Source: CAZWRV01 sp964636325 (GTDB taxonomy: Bacteria; Verrucomicrobiota; Lentisphaeria; Victivallales; GWF2-50-93). Taken from it: DNA of 64,000 nt. The translations under genes and the position numbers were made by a program. This document shows, piece by piece, positions 44,801 through 53,384 of this stretch; within the stretch, counting starts at the first letter, position 1, and the number at the start of each line of letters is the position of its first letter. The DNA lies in NCBI GenBank assembly GCA_964636325.1, contig CAZWRV010000011.1:30484-94483 (forward strand), read 5' to 3'. The notes under the pieces are model-generated. The model was not told where the DNA came from, searched no databases, and saw nothing but the letters and a program-made list of their open reading frames with translations.

Positions 44801-45200
44801 CGATGGAGGGCGAAGCCGTGCTGAGCCGCGGTTGAGCTCGGCTCAACCCTCCAGAATGTCGAATCCTATCGACGGAGGGCGAAGCCGTGCTGAGCCGCGG
44901 TTGAGCTCGGCTCAACCCTCCGGAATATCGAATGCCATCGACGGAGGGCGAAGCCGTGCTGAGCCGCGGTTGAGCTCGGCTCAACCCTCCGGAATATCGA
45001 ATGCCATCGACGGAGGGCGAAGCCGTGCTGAGCCGCGGTTGAGTATGGCTCAACCCTCCGGAATATCGAATGCCATCGATGGAGGGCGACGCTTGTCGGA
45101 GCCGCGGTTGCGCATGGCTCAACCCTCCAGAATGTCGAATCCTATCGACGGAGGGCGACGCTTGTCGGAGCCGCGGTTGAGCATGGCTCAACCCTCCAGA
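44801..45200. repeat. Six-copy 69-bp palindromic tandem array
   Basis: Units begin at 44801, 44870, 44939, 45008, 45077 and 45146, an exact 69-bp period. Each contains GGAGGGCGA, then GAGCCGCGGTTGAGC, a 3-nt loop, GCTCAACCCTCC and a GAAT(G/A)TCGAAT linker, so each can fold into a hairpin closed by GGAGGG/CCCTCC. Because 69 is a multiple of three, both strands stay open, which creates spurious long frames (44706-45236 and 44760-45227). The array lies directly upstream of kdsD, whose ribosome-binding site begins about 40 nt after it. Confidence 0.92.
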
Positions 45201-45250
45201 ATACGACAAAGCTCGCGACAAAGATGAATTAAGCATCGGAGGAGTAATAA

Positions 45251-46225
45251 ATGGACAGCATACTGGCGACCGCGAAGGAAGTCTTCGACATAGAGATTGA
45301 AGGGCTGCAGGACGTCCGCGACAGGCTCGACGGCGAATTCGAAAAGCTCGTCAATGCATGCATCAAGGCCCTCGACGGCGGCGGTAAGATCGTCATCAGC
45401 GGCGTCGGCAAGAGCGGGCATGTCGGCCACAAGATCGCCGCGACACTCGCAAGCACCGGCGCTCCGTCCGTCTTCATGCACCCCGTCGAGGCCCTGCACG
45501 GCGACATCGGTGTCCTGCAGAGCTGCGACCTCCTGATCGTCATAAGCTACAGCGGCGAATCGGAGGAGATACTGACGATCCTGCCTTCCGCGAAACGCCT
45601 GGAAGTCTCGGTCGCCGCCATCACCGGCGATCCCGATTCCAGCCTTGCGAAATGGAGCGACATCATCGTCGCGATGCCGGTGCGCAGGGAGGCCTGCCCC
45701 TTCAACCTCGCCCCGACAACCAGCACCACCGCACTCATCGCCCTCGGCGACGCCCTCGCCATGACCCTCCTCAAAATCCGCGGATTCACCAAGGAGGACT
45801 ACGGCAGGCTCCATCCAGGCGGCGCCATCGGCAAGGCCGTGACCCTCCGCGTCTCGGACATGATGCGCACCGGCGAACGCCTCGTCCTCGTCTCCGCAGA
45901 CACCGCCGTCAAGGACACGCTCATGAAGATGACACAGGCGCGCTGCGGCTCAGCCATCGTGGTCGACGCCGACAGGAAACTCCTCGGCATCTTCACCGAC
46001 GGCGACTTCAGAAGGCACGTCGACAACGACCTCAAGATACTCACAAGGCCCGTCTCGTCCGTAATGACGAAGAACCCGACCACCGTCCGCACCGACTCCC
46101 TCGCCGTCGAAATACTCAAGATCGTAGAGAAACGCCGCATAGACGACATCATCGTCCTCGATAAGGACGGCCTCGTCGCAGGCCTCGTCGACACACAGGA
46201 TCTGCCGGGGCTGAAGCTGCTGTGA
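45251..46225 (+). CDS. kdsD: D-arabinose-5-phosphate isomerase
   Basis: The 324-aa KpsF/GutQ-type enzyme converts ribulose-5-phosphate to arabinose-5-phosphate, the first step towards Kdo for lipopolysaccharide. SIS domain residues about 35-185: KIVISGVGKSGHVGHKIAATLASTG, HGDIGVL, SYSGESEE and TTSTTALIALGDALA (by block). Two CBS domains follow (about 205-324). CGGAGGAG is 8 nt before the ATG. It supports an LPS-bearing outer membrane together with the LptE- and BamD-like genes nearby. The 5' flank is the tandem palindromic array. Confidence 0.96.
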   Translation: MDSILATAKEVFDIEIEGLQDVRDRLDGEFEKLVNACIKALDGGGKIVISGVGKSGHVGHKIAATLASTGAPSVFMHPVEALHGDIGVLQSCDLLIVISYSGESEEILTILPSAKRLEVSVAAITGDPDSSLAKWSDIIVAMPVRREACPFNLAPTTSTTALIALGDALAMTLLKIRGFTKEDYGRLHPGGAIGKAVTLRVSDMMRTGERLVLVSADTAVKDTLMKMTQARCGSAIVVDADRKLLGIFTDGDFRRHVDNDLKILTRPVSSVMTKNPTTVRTDSLAVEILKIVEKRRIDDIIVLDKDGLVAGLVDTQDLPGLKLL

Positions 46226-46284
46226 CGGATTTATTGTGAGTTGTTTCATTAGGCGAAGAATCATAATAAGAGTCGATTCTATGC

Positions 46285-46360
46285 TGCGGTTGAGCACGGC
46301 TCAACCCTCCGCAGTTTGAGCCCATTCCATGAACGGAGGGCGAAGCCGGGCTGAGCCGCC
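46285..46360. repeat. Dispersed palindromic repeat unit, rearranged
   Basis: GCGGTTGAGC-ACG-GCTCAACCCTCC (about 46285-46310) precedes GAACGGAGGGCGAAGCCGGGCTGAGCCGCC (46331-46360, abbreviated in two parts), the reverse order of the halves found in the tandem array. It lies directly upstream of the frameshifted SUFU-domain gene. Confidence 0.7.
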
Positions 46361-46405
46361 TTCCGAGTAATGTTTGAGCAGGAAGCAATAAAACCGGAGA
46401 CTCCC

Positions 46406-47127
46406 ATGGAAAAATCGGAATCGGGCGCGCCGATATACCGGCACGAACAGAAAGACCGCGAGTTCGAACTCGCGTCGGCGATTCGGAGAACATCGAGACG
46501 ATTTCCAGCCACATCGGAAAGCATATAGGCCCGGTTGCAACTGTCTTCCATGAAATCATCTCCGACCTCATCCACATCGACGTCCATATAGTGGAACCGG
46601 ACAAGTCGCGCAACTGGTTTACCCTGGTCACTTCCGGCATGAGCGACCGCCCCATGAACGCCCCGCCCGAGTATCCTGAGTTCAGGTTTTCCGAGCTGAT
46701 GATATGCCTTCCGCCTGACTGGCCCATGAAGCAGGACGACTGGAAGAAGGAGGAGAACTACTGGCCGATACGCATCCTCAAGTTCCTCGCAAGATTCCCG
46801 TTCGAATATGATACGTGGCTTTGGGCGCTGCACACCGTCCCGAACGGCGATCCGCCGGAGCCTTTCGCCGCAAACACGAAAATGTCCGGCGCAATACTTC
46901 TGCCGCCTATTTCGATAAAGGAAGAATTCTACCAGCTTAAGATCGACGAAGGAAAGACAATCCATTTCCACGCCCTAGTCCCGCTTCATGCCGACGAGAT
47001 GGATCTAAAGCCCAAAAAAGGTGCGGACGCCCGGATGGACGCCTTCGACAAGCAGAAGATTTCTGAGATATTGGATCCCGGAAGACCGAGCGTCGCCATC
47101 AAAAAGCGGCGCTGGTTGTTCTTCTGA
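46406..47127 (+). pseudogene. Suppressor-of-fused (SUFU) domain protein, frameshifted
   Basis: From the ATG at 46406 the frame encodes MEKSESGAPIYRHEQKDREFELA, then a missing base around 46474-46476 moves the family sequence into another frame. There it continues GDSENIETISSHIGKHIG, VFHEIISDLIHIDVH, TLVTSGMSDRP, RFSELMICLPPDWP, NYWPIRILKFLARFP, TIHFHALVPLH and DPGRPSV to 47127. Bacterial SUFU proteins (PF05076) are small soluble proteins, some acting as toxin-immunity partners. Restoring one T (TTC for Phe) rejoins the frames and gives a normal length of about 240 aa. It is either a real pseudogene or a sequencing error. Confidence 0.85.
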
Positions 47128-47369
47128 AAAAGTTCACGTTTTGGCAAAAACGATTACCGAGATTATATTATAAATTTAATTAGTTCAGAACTTTCTGATC
47201 TGAGGGAAATAAATATGTGGTGAAATACCGACCCCCCGGAAGGTATTTCAGTTCAGATTTCCGGCTTCCAGCCCTGAAAAGCCACATGGGCATTTCCCAG
47301 CTGTCTTTAAGCGTTTTATGGCGGGCGGATCAGGAAATCTGAAGTTCGAACTATAACGGTGCCAGGGGA
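47128..47369. other. Intergenic region before the BamD-like gene
   Basis: A perfect 8-bp hairpin GAAATACC/GGTATTTC (about 47221-47248) and an A+T-rich tract (47155-47180) that could hold a promoter. No gene is seen. Confidence 0.5.
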
Positions 47370-48524
47370 ATGTCGTCCAGAAGCCTTCTTCCAGTCAACA
47401 TCATTCTGCTGCTTTTCACCTGTTCCGCCTTCGCGGACGACGCGTCCTCGCGCCTTGAGTTCAACGCCGCACTGTCAATGGAGAAGTCGGGGAGGTTCCT
47501 CGAGGCCGGCGACAAATACATGGCCGCGGAGCTTTTCGCCGACGACCCCGTGCTGAAGCTGAACGCATTGAAGCGGGCGGCCATGGCATACAAGCTGGCC
47601 AACTACAGGTACAGGGAGTATCAGTGCCTGCATAAGATGTTCGTCTGCTATCCGGCCAGCATAGACTTCAGGACGATCATACAGCGCGAGTACGAGATCG
47701 GCTCCGACTTCTACCGCGGCCACAGGGATCCGGCCCTGACATGGATGCCATGGATAGAGGACGACGATAGGGCCGTCGAAATATTCGAACAGCTCCTCAA
47801 AGACGCGCCATTCGCATCGTTCGCCCCGGAGCTCAGGCTCAGGCTTGCCCACAGGTATATCGAAGACAAGAAGATAGAGGAGGCCGTGAAGATGTTCCGG
47901 ACTGTCTCCGCATTGCATCCCAACACCAAGGAGGCCAGGTTCGCCGACTTCGAGATAGCAAACATATACCTCCAGAAGTCCAGGCGCGGCGACGGCGACG
48001 GAAGAAACGGAATGAAGGCCGTGGAAAACCTGCGCGAACTCAAAAAGAAGTATCCCAATGATCCGGAGTCGGAATGGATCAGGCAGTCGCTCGACGAGGC
48101 CGACCAGTCCGCCGCCAAGCGCCTCTACGGTCTGGCGAAGTTCTACAGGCGGATGGACAACAACGAGGCCTCCGCCAGATACCTCAACGAACTCCTCAGG
48201 CAGTATCCCGACACAAGCTACGCCCCGGATTCCGAGACGATGCTCGCCGACATGGACGAGGAATACAAGCCGGCCATCACCGAATACAAGGAGCCCGATC
48301 CGGTGACTTACCTCGTCCAGCCTATGCCCGACGAGGTCGACAAGATCATCGTCGCCCCTGAAAACAGCGACGGCAAATGGCTCCTCCCCATCAAGGATCT
48401 CGGACTCGGCGACAAGAAGGAGAAGGACAAAGCCAAGGTAAGGGAAATGGAGGAGCAGAGGGACAAGCAGGTCAAGGAGGAGAGGAAGAAGGAAATAGAC
48501 CAGGAAAGACTGGATGAAAAGTGA
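47370..48524 (+). CDS. BamD-like outer-membrane assembly TPR protein
   Basis: The 384-aa exported protein has a signal peptide (cleavage near AFA-DD) but no lipobox Cys, unlike classical BamD. TPR-like repeats cover about residues 28-290 (AEIFEQLLKDAPFASFAPELRLRLAHRYI; FYRRMDNNEASARYLNELLRQYPDT, by block), the pattern of YfiO/BamD and YbgF-like proteins. The last 60 residues are a very charged Lys/Glu helix (KEKDKAKVREMEEQRDKQVK), possibly coiled coil. It overlaps the LptE-like gene region and precedes ispF, forming an envelope-related operon. BamD function is inferred, not proven. Confidence 0.7.
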   Translation: MSSRSLLPVNIILLLFTCSAFADDASSRLEFNAALSMEKSGRFLEAGDKYMAAELFADDPVLKLNALKRAAMAYKLANYRYREYQCLHKMFVCYPASIDFRTIIQREYEIGSDFYRGHRDPALTWMPWIEDDDRAVEIFEQLLKDAPFASFAPELRLRLAHRYIEDKKIEEAVKMFRTVSALHPNTKEARFADFEIANIYLQKSRRGDGDGRNGMKAVENLRELKKKYPNDPESEWIRQSLDEADQSAAKRLYGLAKFYRRMDNNEASARYLNELLRQYPDTSYAPDSETMLADMDEEYKPAITEYKEPDPVTYLVQPMPDEVDKIIVAPENSDGKWLLPIKDLGLGDKKEKDKAKVREMEEQRDKQVKEERKKEIDQERLDEK

Positions 48525-48534
48525 GGACGGCAAT

Positions 48535-49047
48535 ATGAAAAGGCTCTTATCATATGTTTCACTGCTCGCGCTGCTCTGCGCCGCAGGCTGCGGATACCAC
48601 ATGGGGTCGATCATGCACCCGCAGGTGAAGACCATCGGAATAGCCACAGTCATCAACGATTCGCTGGAGGTGAACGCCTCCCAGATGATGAGGCAGGCCC
48701 TCGCCGAACAGTTCTCGCTCGACAGCTCCCTGAAGGTCAAGGACATAGAGGACGCCGACTGCATCCTCTACGGCAGGATAAAGGACGTGCGGACTATCTC
48801 GTCGATGCACGACACATACAACGGCGAACAGACATACATCCCGGCGGAATGGTCGCTCGAGGTCAAGTTCGAGTTTGTCGTACTGATTCCCGGGAGGACG
48901 GAACCGCTCATCCCAAGCCGCACGGTCGTAGGAACCACTGTCTACCAGGTCATGGGCGACCACGACGTGACCAGGCGCAGGGGCGTCCAGCAGGCCTGCC
49001 GCGACGTCGCCGAAAGAGTCGTAACCTACACAACGGAAGCCTGGTGA
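48535..49047 (+). CDS. lptE: LptE-like LPS-assembly lipoprotein
   Basis: The 170-aa lipoprotein starts at the ATG preceded by GAGGA (an earlier in-frame ATG at 48514 lies inside the previous gene). The lipobox is LLCAAGC; the mature protein begins CGYHMGS and continues VKTIGIATVINDSLEVNASQMMRQAL, the typical LptE start. LptE plugs the LptD barrel and helps place LPS on the outer leaflet. Its stop overlaps the ispF ATG (TGATG). Length and layout match bacterial LptE. Confidence 0.85.
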   Translation: MKRLLSYVSLLALLCAAGCGYHMGSIMHPQVKTIGIATVINDSLEVNASQMMRQALAEQFSLDSSLKVKDIEDADCILYGRIKDVRTISSMHDTYNGEQTYIPAEWSLEVKFEFVVLIPGRTEPLIPSRTVVGTTVYQVMGDHDVTRRRGVQQACRDVAERVVTYTTEAW

Positions 49048-49526
49048 TGCTCCGCATAGGACATGGCTTCGACGTACATAGGCTTGCCCGGGGAAGACCC
49101 CTGATCCTCGGAGGAGTCCGCATCGCTTCGGAATTCGGACTGCTCGGCCACAGCGACGCGGACGTCCTCGCGCATGCTGTGATGGATTCCCTTCTCGGGG
49201 CGCTTTCCCTGGGCGATATCGGCGCATGGTTCCCCGACTCCGATCCCGCCTACAAGGGCGCCGACAGCATGGCGCTCCTGGCCCGTATAATTTCCGACCA
49301 CCGGCTTCAAGGCTGGAGCGTCGTCAACCTAGATACGAGCCTGGTCCTCGAAAGGCCGAAGATCGCGCCGCATCTGCCGCAGATGCGCAGGAATTTCGCG
49401 GAAGCCCTTCATGTCGCGGAATCGGCCGTATCCATAAAGGCGACCACCTCCGAAGGCCTCGGATTCGCGGGCAGGGGAGAAGGCGCCGCCGCATGGGCCG
49501 TAGCCCTCCTTGCGAAGGTGCAATAG
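49047..49526 (+). CDS. ispF: 2-C-methyl-D-erythritol 2,4-cyclodiphosphate synthase
   Basis: The 159-aa enzyme of the non-mevalonate isoprenoid pathway forms the cyclic diphosphate from CDP-ME-2-phosphate. Metal ligands are in GFDVHRL (Asp and His) and LLGHSDADVLAHAVMDSLLGAL; DIGAWFPDSD and the C-terminal TTSEGLGFAGRGEG are family signatures. Its normal partner ispD is not adjacent. The start codon overlaps the LptE stop, so it is translationally coupled to an envelope gene. Confidence 0.98.
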   Translation: MLRIGHGFDVHRLARGRPLILGGVRIASEFGLLGHSDADVLAHAVMDSLLGALSLGDIGAWFPDSDPAYKGADSMALLARIISDHRLQGWSVVNLDTSLVLERPKIAPHLPQMRRNFAEALHVAESAVSIKATTSEGLGFAGRGEGAAAWAVALLAKVQ

Positions 49527-49529
49527 GCC

Positions 49530-50822
49530 ATGGATGAGGGCGGGAAATCACTGGTCTCGGATGCGGACCGCCGTTCCAGCATGCGCCATGCCACGCTGTC
49601 GGCATGCTGGGGCGCCGTCTCCGCCGTAATCATAAGGGACAGCAGCGTTATAATCCTCTTCGCCGCCGCCCTGGGCGCCGGAGACATGCTCTCGCTAGTC
49701 ACCACCTCCTTCATGAGCATTGCCGAATTCCTCCTCCTGCTCCCCATGGCTTATTTCGCCGAATACGTCGGCAAGAAAAGGTTGTCTTCAATTTCGACAT
49801 GGCTATGCATGCTCATGATGCTTCTCTGCGCCGCGGCGCCGTGGTTCGGAGCATATTCGAAGTTCGTCCTCCTCCTTTCCGTCGCCTTCTACGGGATATT
49901 CCAGTGCGGATACGTCGCGGTATGGTATCCGCTCCTCGATGGCGTGGTCCCCGAGGAGGAGCGGGGGCGCTTTTTCGGCACCATGAGGACCTCCTGGCAG
50001 ATATGCTCGGCTCTCTTCATCCTGGGCGCGGGCTGCATGATCGGCAAGAATCCACCGATACATTCCCTTCAGATCGTCATCGCCATCACCGGAGTCGCCC
50101 TCTTCGGCAGGATCTGGCACATGAACCGCATGACCGAGGTCAAATGGCCAAAGCCGCCCCAGGTCAGGCTTGTCGCCATGGATCTGCTGGGCAACACCCA
50201 ACTGGTCGGATTCTCCATTTATCTTTTCTGCCTCTACGCCGCGGCCAGCTCGACCGTCCCCGTCGTGTTCCTCATGGCGAAGAACCATCTGCATGTCCAG
50301 GACAACATCGTCGTCATAATATCCGCCCTGATGCTGTTCGGCACCATAGCCGGATTCTTCGCCGGCGGCTACCTCGTGGACTGGCTTGGAGTCAAGACGA
50401 TATTCCTCTCCGCGCACTTCTCCTTCGGCATCATCAACCTGCTCCTGCTGGGCATAGTGACGGGTTCCGCTCTTTCGGTGTCCGCCATGTGCCTGCTGGT
50501 GATCGCCTACGGATTCGTGACCTCCTGCGCCTCGATCGCGGTCTCCACCGAGATGCTGGCACTGGCCCCGAAGAACAACAAGCTCATGTCCATAGCGTTC
50601 ACGCTCACCATGTTCGGAGCCGGAAACGGATTCTCAAGGCTCGCCTCGTCCCTGCTCCTGGGCAGCGGCATACTCGCCGGCTCCTGGAGCCTGTTCGGCC
50701 TCCGGATGAGCCATTACCATTCGATATTCCTCCTCTCGGGCATCAGCGTGATACTCGCATGCGTACTCCTCGTCCTCGTACCCGCCCTCCTGAAGGGCAT
50801 GGTCCAGAGGCTCCCGGAATGA
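49530..50822 (+). CDS. MFS transporter
   Basis: The 430-aa protein has about 12 transmembrane helices with the loop 2-3 motif FAEYVGKKRLSSIS (a variant of the MFS G-x-x-x-D/R-R-x-G-R-R motif) and a second copy YLVDWLGVKTIF in the second half. Begins 3 nt after the ispF stop, so it belongs to the same operon. Substrate cannot be told. The C terminus is short and basic. No terminator is evident before the tRNA gene. Confidence 0.85.
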   Translation: MDEGGKSLVSDADRRSSMRHATLSACWGAVSAVIIRDSSVIILFAAALGAGDMLSLVTTSFMSIAEFLLLLPMAYFAEYVGKKRLSSISTWLCMLMMLLCAAAPWFGAYSKFVLLLSVAFYGIFQCGYVAVWYPLLDGVVPEEERGRFFGTMRTSWQICSALFILGAGCMIGKNPPIHSLQIVIAITGVALFGRIWHMNRMTEVKWPKPPQVRLVAMDLLGNTQLVGFSIYLFCLYAAASSTVPVVFLMAKNHLHVQDNIVVIISALMLFGTIAGFFAGGYLVDWLGVKTIFLSAHFSFGIINLLLLGIVTGSALSVSAMCLLVIAYGFVTSCASIAVSTEMLALAPKNNKLMSIAFTLTMFGAGNGFSRLASSLLLGSGILAGSWSLFGLRMSHYHSIFLLSGISVILACVLLVLVPALLKGMVQRLPE

Positions 50823-50975
50823 CGGCCCGGATATTCTCGGACAGGTGCTTGCAAATCCCCGGCTTCCGTCTAAAGTATCCTGCCTTTTCACCTGGCATGC
50901 CGCCGGCAGCCGCATCGCCTGAGCGAACTGAGCGCGTTACTTAAAAGTCATATCTTCCTTTTGTTAAAGCCTTTA

Positions 50976-51068
<93 letters not shown>

Positions 51069-51187
51069 CCTTTATAACTGCCTTATTTTCAATGACTTAC
51101 ACCGCGTAAAATAAAAAAGTGTCCAAGAGTTGCACCTAGTTTCAACAAAAAGGGTGCATTCCATGGCGCGGCGCTGTATCTTACGGA

Positions 51188-52513
51188 ATGAGCAAGCGCA
51201 AGAAAGACCGGCGTGTCCGGAGTTCGCCCGAAACTCGAAGGGGCGAAGAGATGGACACAAGAAACCTTCTGCACAAGGGCAACCGCTGGTATCTCAACTT
51301 CACATTCCCGCGCAAGTTCGGGGTGGCCGACCTCTCGGGGCGCAAGGTGCGGATCTCGCTTGACACCGCCGACTACAAGGTCGCACGGGGCATCCGGGAC
51401 AGCTACATCTCCGGACTTGTCGCCGCCAATGACCGGCTCCAGCTGGTGGAACGCCTGGCGCGGATGATAACCGATGCCGACGACGAACTGAGACGGCTTG
51501 TAGAGGCGAAGCTGCCGTCGCTAAAGATCAAGAGCCTAGCCGGAACCGTCCGTGCCGGCGGGGGCATGACGCTAAGGGAGCTTGTCGGGCGATACCTGAA
51601 GCACCTCGCCGACAATACCGACCTCAAGGTCTCCACCCAGCGGCGCTACAAGAGCGCCCTGGACTGCTTCACATTCGTGATAGGCGGGGGTGTCGCCGCC
51701 GACTCCCTCAAGCATGATGATATTGTGAACTTCGTATCCGTGGCGCGGAAGCTGCCGGTCGGCTACCACTACCAGGACGAGGACGCCTATTCTCTCATTG
51801 CAAAGGCCGAAAAAACCGGGGGTAAGCGCCTGTCCGTCTCAAACATCGCATTCGTTCTTACCACCGTCGGAAGCTTCTTCAAATGGGCCGTGAACGATGA
51901 CAAGCTGCCGTCCTCTCCCATGAAGACGCTCTCCGTCTACATCGGCGACGTGAAGCAGAAGCACAAGGTCAAGCCGGACGCCGACGAAGCGGACAAGTTA
52001 TGCTCCATGCCGTGCAAGAAGTTTTCCGCTTTTGAATGGAAATATGCGCCTCTCGTCGCCAGATATACCGGGATGCGGATAGGCGAGATAGCCCAGATGC
52101 AGTCCGACTGGATCGTCGAGAAGCACGGCGTCAAGTGTATTGCCGTCCGGGGTGACTTGAAGACTGAGACCTCGGAACGCCTGATACCCATTGCCGACAA
52201 GCTCCTTCCTTATATAAATGAAATACTGCGCCAGCGCAAGGCCGGACGCCTGTTTGACTTGAAAGACTTCGAGAAGGACGGGCTAGTCAAGTATGGGCAT
52301 GATTTTCTCAAGAAATACAATCGGGCGGCCAAGAAGGTCGGTGACTTCAGTTTTCACTGTTGGCGTGTTTACGCCAACTCAGAGATGCTCGACGGCGGTG
52401 TCGCACAGACTGACTGCGAGAGGATCCTCGGGCACAAGACTCAGAGTGTGAATGCTGCCTACACTAACGTCGATATCGGCAGGTTGAAGCGCGCGGTTGA
52501 TAGAGTCTTCTAG
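51188..52513 (+). CDS. int: Tyrosine-family integrase
   Basis: The 441-aa recombinase has an N-terminal arm-binding part (NLLHKGNRWYLNFTFPRKFG, DUF6538-like), a SAM-like core-binding domain (about 118-270) and a catalytic domain with Arg297 (TGMRIGE), His390 and Arg393 (HCWR, usual HxLR), His416 (LGHKT) and nucleophile Tyr425 (AAYTN). It would integrate and excise the element at the neighbouring tRNA-Ser. An internal ATG at 51251 with AAGGGG upstream may be the real start (420 aa). An inverted TGCACC/GGTGCA pair in the promoter region may be a regulatory or arm site. Confidence 0.93.
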   Translation: MSKRKKDRRVRSSPETRRGEEMDTRNLLHKGNRWYLNFTFPRKFGVADLSGRKVRISLDTADYKVARGIRDSYISGLVAANDRLQLVERLARMITDADDELRRLVEAKLPSLKIKSLAGTVRAGGGMTLRELVGRYLKHLADNTDLKVSTQRRYKSALDCFTFVIGGGVAADSLKHDDIVNFVSVARKLPVGYHYQDEDAYSLIAKAEKTGGKRLSVSNIAFVLTTVGSFFKWAVNDDKLPSSPMKTLSVYIGDVKQKHKVKPDADEADKLCSMPCKKFSAFEWKYAPLVARYTGMRIGEIAQMQSDWIVEKHGVKCIAVRGDLKTETSERLIPIADKLLPYINEILRQRKAGRLFDLKDFEKDGLVKYGHDFLKKYNRAAKKVGDFSFHCWRVYANSEMLDGGVAQTDCERILGHKTQSVNAAYTNVDIGRLKRAVDRVF

Positions 52514-52519
52514 TCATTC

Positions 52520-52548
52520 TTGACAATGGCGAAGTTTCATAATATAAT
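52520..52548 (+). promoter_or_regulatory. Consensus sigma-70 promoter
   Basis: TTGACA at 52520-52525 and TATAAT at 52543-52548 with a 17-nt spacer: both hexamers and the spacing match the consensus exactly. Transcription would start near 52555. It begins 7 nt after the integrase stop and points to the RNA described at 52555-52720 and then the HTH/PrimPol operon. Confidence 0.85.
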
Positions 52549-52554
52549 ATGTAC

Positions 52555-52720
52555 GTTTTCAATTTGTGCAGTTGAAGCCACATGGAATATCGGGCGAGCG
52601 TGCTTGGCGATAAAGCCAAGTGCTGAACTTCTAAAAAGTTCCGACTGCGATTTTTAAAATTCCACACTGCATGCGTTGTTTGCGGCGGTCAGGAAGAAAT
52701 TCCTGGCCGCCTTTTTATTA
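52555..52720 (+). ncRNA. Candidate structured small RNA of the integrated element
   Basis: Between the consensus promoter and a strong terminator there is no plausible reading frame. The RNA can fold into a closed domain: GCAGT/ACTGC (52568-52572 with 52666-52670) and TGGAAT/ATTCCA (52583-52588 with 52659-52664). These enclose two hairpins, CTTGGC-GATAAA-GCCAAG (52603-52620) and GAACTT-CTAAA-AAGTTC (52625-52641). The expected transcript is about 160 nt. It could be a stand-alone regulatory RNA, as in P4-type satellite immunity, or an attenuated leader of the downstream operon. Confidence 0.5.
52684..52716 (+). terminator. Rho-independent terminator
   Basis: A 12-bp stem GGCGGTCAGGAA (52684-52695)/TTCCTGGCCGCC (52700-52711) with one T-G wobble, a GAAA tetraloop and TTTTT directly after. 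It lies 31 nt before the next start codon. Confidence 0.9.
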
Positions 52721-52747
52721 GGCGTCAGGATCTCATAGGAGGTCCAG

Positions 52748-53008
52748 ATGCGACCGACCATCCATTACTCGCCGGGAACTGGCACCATCGGTGCATGGTT
52801 CCACAAATCCCGAACACTCAACAACTTCAACATCGGATTCAGGCATCTTGACGCCTGGGTCGTCAACGGCTGGGTCCGAACCGCCAAGCTCGACGAACGC
52901 CAGCAGGGCCGCAGGGTCTACTCGGCCACCGATGTCGAGTCCGTCCTCACTGCAATTTCCGAGGGCCGCGAGCCTCGTCGCGTCGCTGGACGCGGAGGTG
53001 CTGCATGA
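52748..53008 (+). CDS. Small DNA-binding-type (MerR/AlpA-like HTH) protein
   Basis: The 86-aa protein has an excellent AGGAGG 6 nt before its ATG. FRHLDAWVVNGWVRTAKLDERQQGRRVYSATDVESVLTAI (across its middle) is laid out like a winged HTH of the MerR/AlpA class: helix, turn, wing with RRVYS, then a helix. Such proteins in satellites and integrative elements act as excisionases or regulators. Its last four bases (ATGA) contain the next start codon, so it heads a coupled operon ending in the PrimPol gene. Confidence 0.65.
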   Translation: MRPTIHYSPGTGTIGAWFHKSRTLNNFNIGFRHLDAWVVNGWVRTAKLDERQQGRRVYSATDVESVLTAISEGREPRRVAGRGGAA

Positions 53009-53205
53009 AGAAGACACTCCGAGTCCACACCGCCCCCGCAGGCAAAATTCACTGCTACTTCGTCGTCTCGCAACCTCCTTTACCGTTATTCCAGGACGTG
53101 CCAACCGAAACAGTAGTCGTCGATGTGACGCGCTGCTCGGGGTTCACAAGTCCGGAAAAGTGCAGGACGTGCGATGCAACATTCAAACGCGGGGTGAGAA
53201 CATGA
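53005..53205 (+). CDS. Small protein of unknown function, translationally coupled
   Basis: The 66-aa product MKKTLRVHTAPAGKIHCYF... has three Cys in its second half (TRCSGFTSPEKCRTCDATF), possibly a small zinc site together with the His residues near the N terminus. The ATGA overlaps at both ends (start within the previous stop; stop within the next start) support it as a real gene. No family is recognised. Confidence 0.55.
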   Translation: MKKTLRVHTAPAGKIHCYFVVSQPPLPLFQDVPTETVVVDVTRCSGFTSPEKCRTCDATFKRGVRT

Positions 53206-53384
53206 AGCGCATATTATATAAAAGTGCCCCTGGACTGGGTCGAGCAGCGGCAGGGGCGTCATCTAAAACTAAAAATATTATAGCACTTTCGCCGCGCGCT
53301 GTCAAGCCCAGCAAGATCTTCCCCATCAATATCTTGCATCATGTCCAAAAGGTCTGTGCATATGGGCAGGGAGGTGAGCTGTGA
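53202..53384 (+). CDS. Small basic protein, translationally coupled
   Basis: The 60-aa product MKRILYKSAPGLGRAAAG... is basic. Its start overlaps the previous stop (ATGA) and its stop overlaps the GTG start of the PrimPol gene. Support comes only from this coupling and from leaving no gap in the operon. Function is unknown. Confidence 0.45.
   Translation: MKRILYKSAPGLGRAAAGASSKTKNIIALSPRAVKPSKIFPINILHHVQKVCAYGQGGEL

Noticed and set aside
44706..45236. Long open frames on both strands through the 69-bp array
   Set aside because: The period is a multiple of three, so frames stay open by repetition; no ribosome-binding site and no family resemblance.
47475..48764. 429-aa minus-strand frame
   Set aside because: Antisense to the BamD-like and LptE-like genes; low-complexity composition and no domain.
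52464..52667. 67-aa minus-strand frame over the small-RNA region
   Set aside because: It lies opposite a consensus promoter and structured RNA, and has no start signal.
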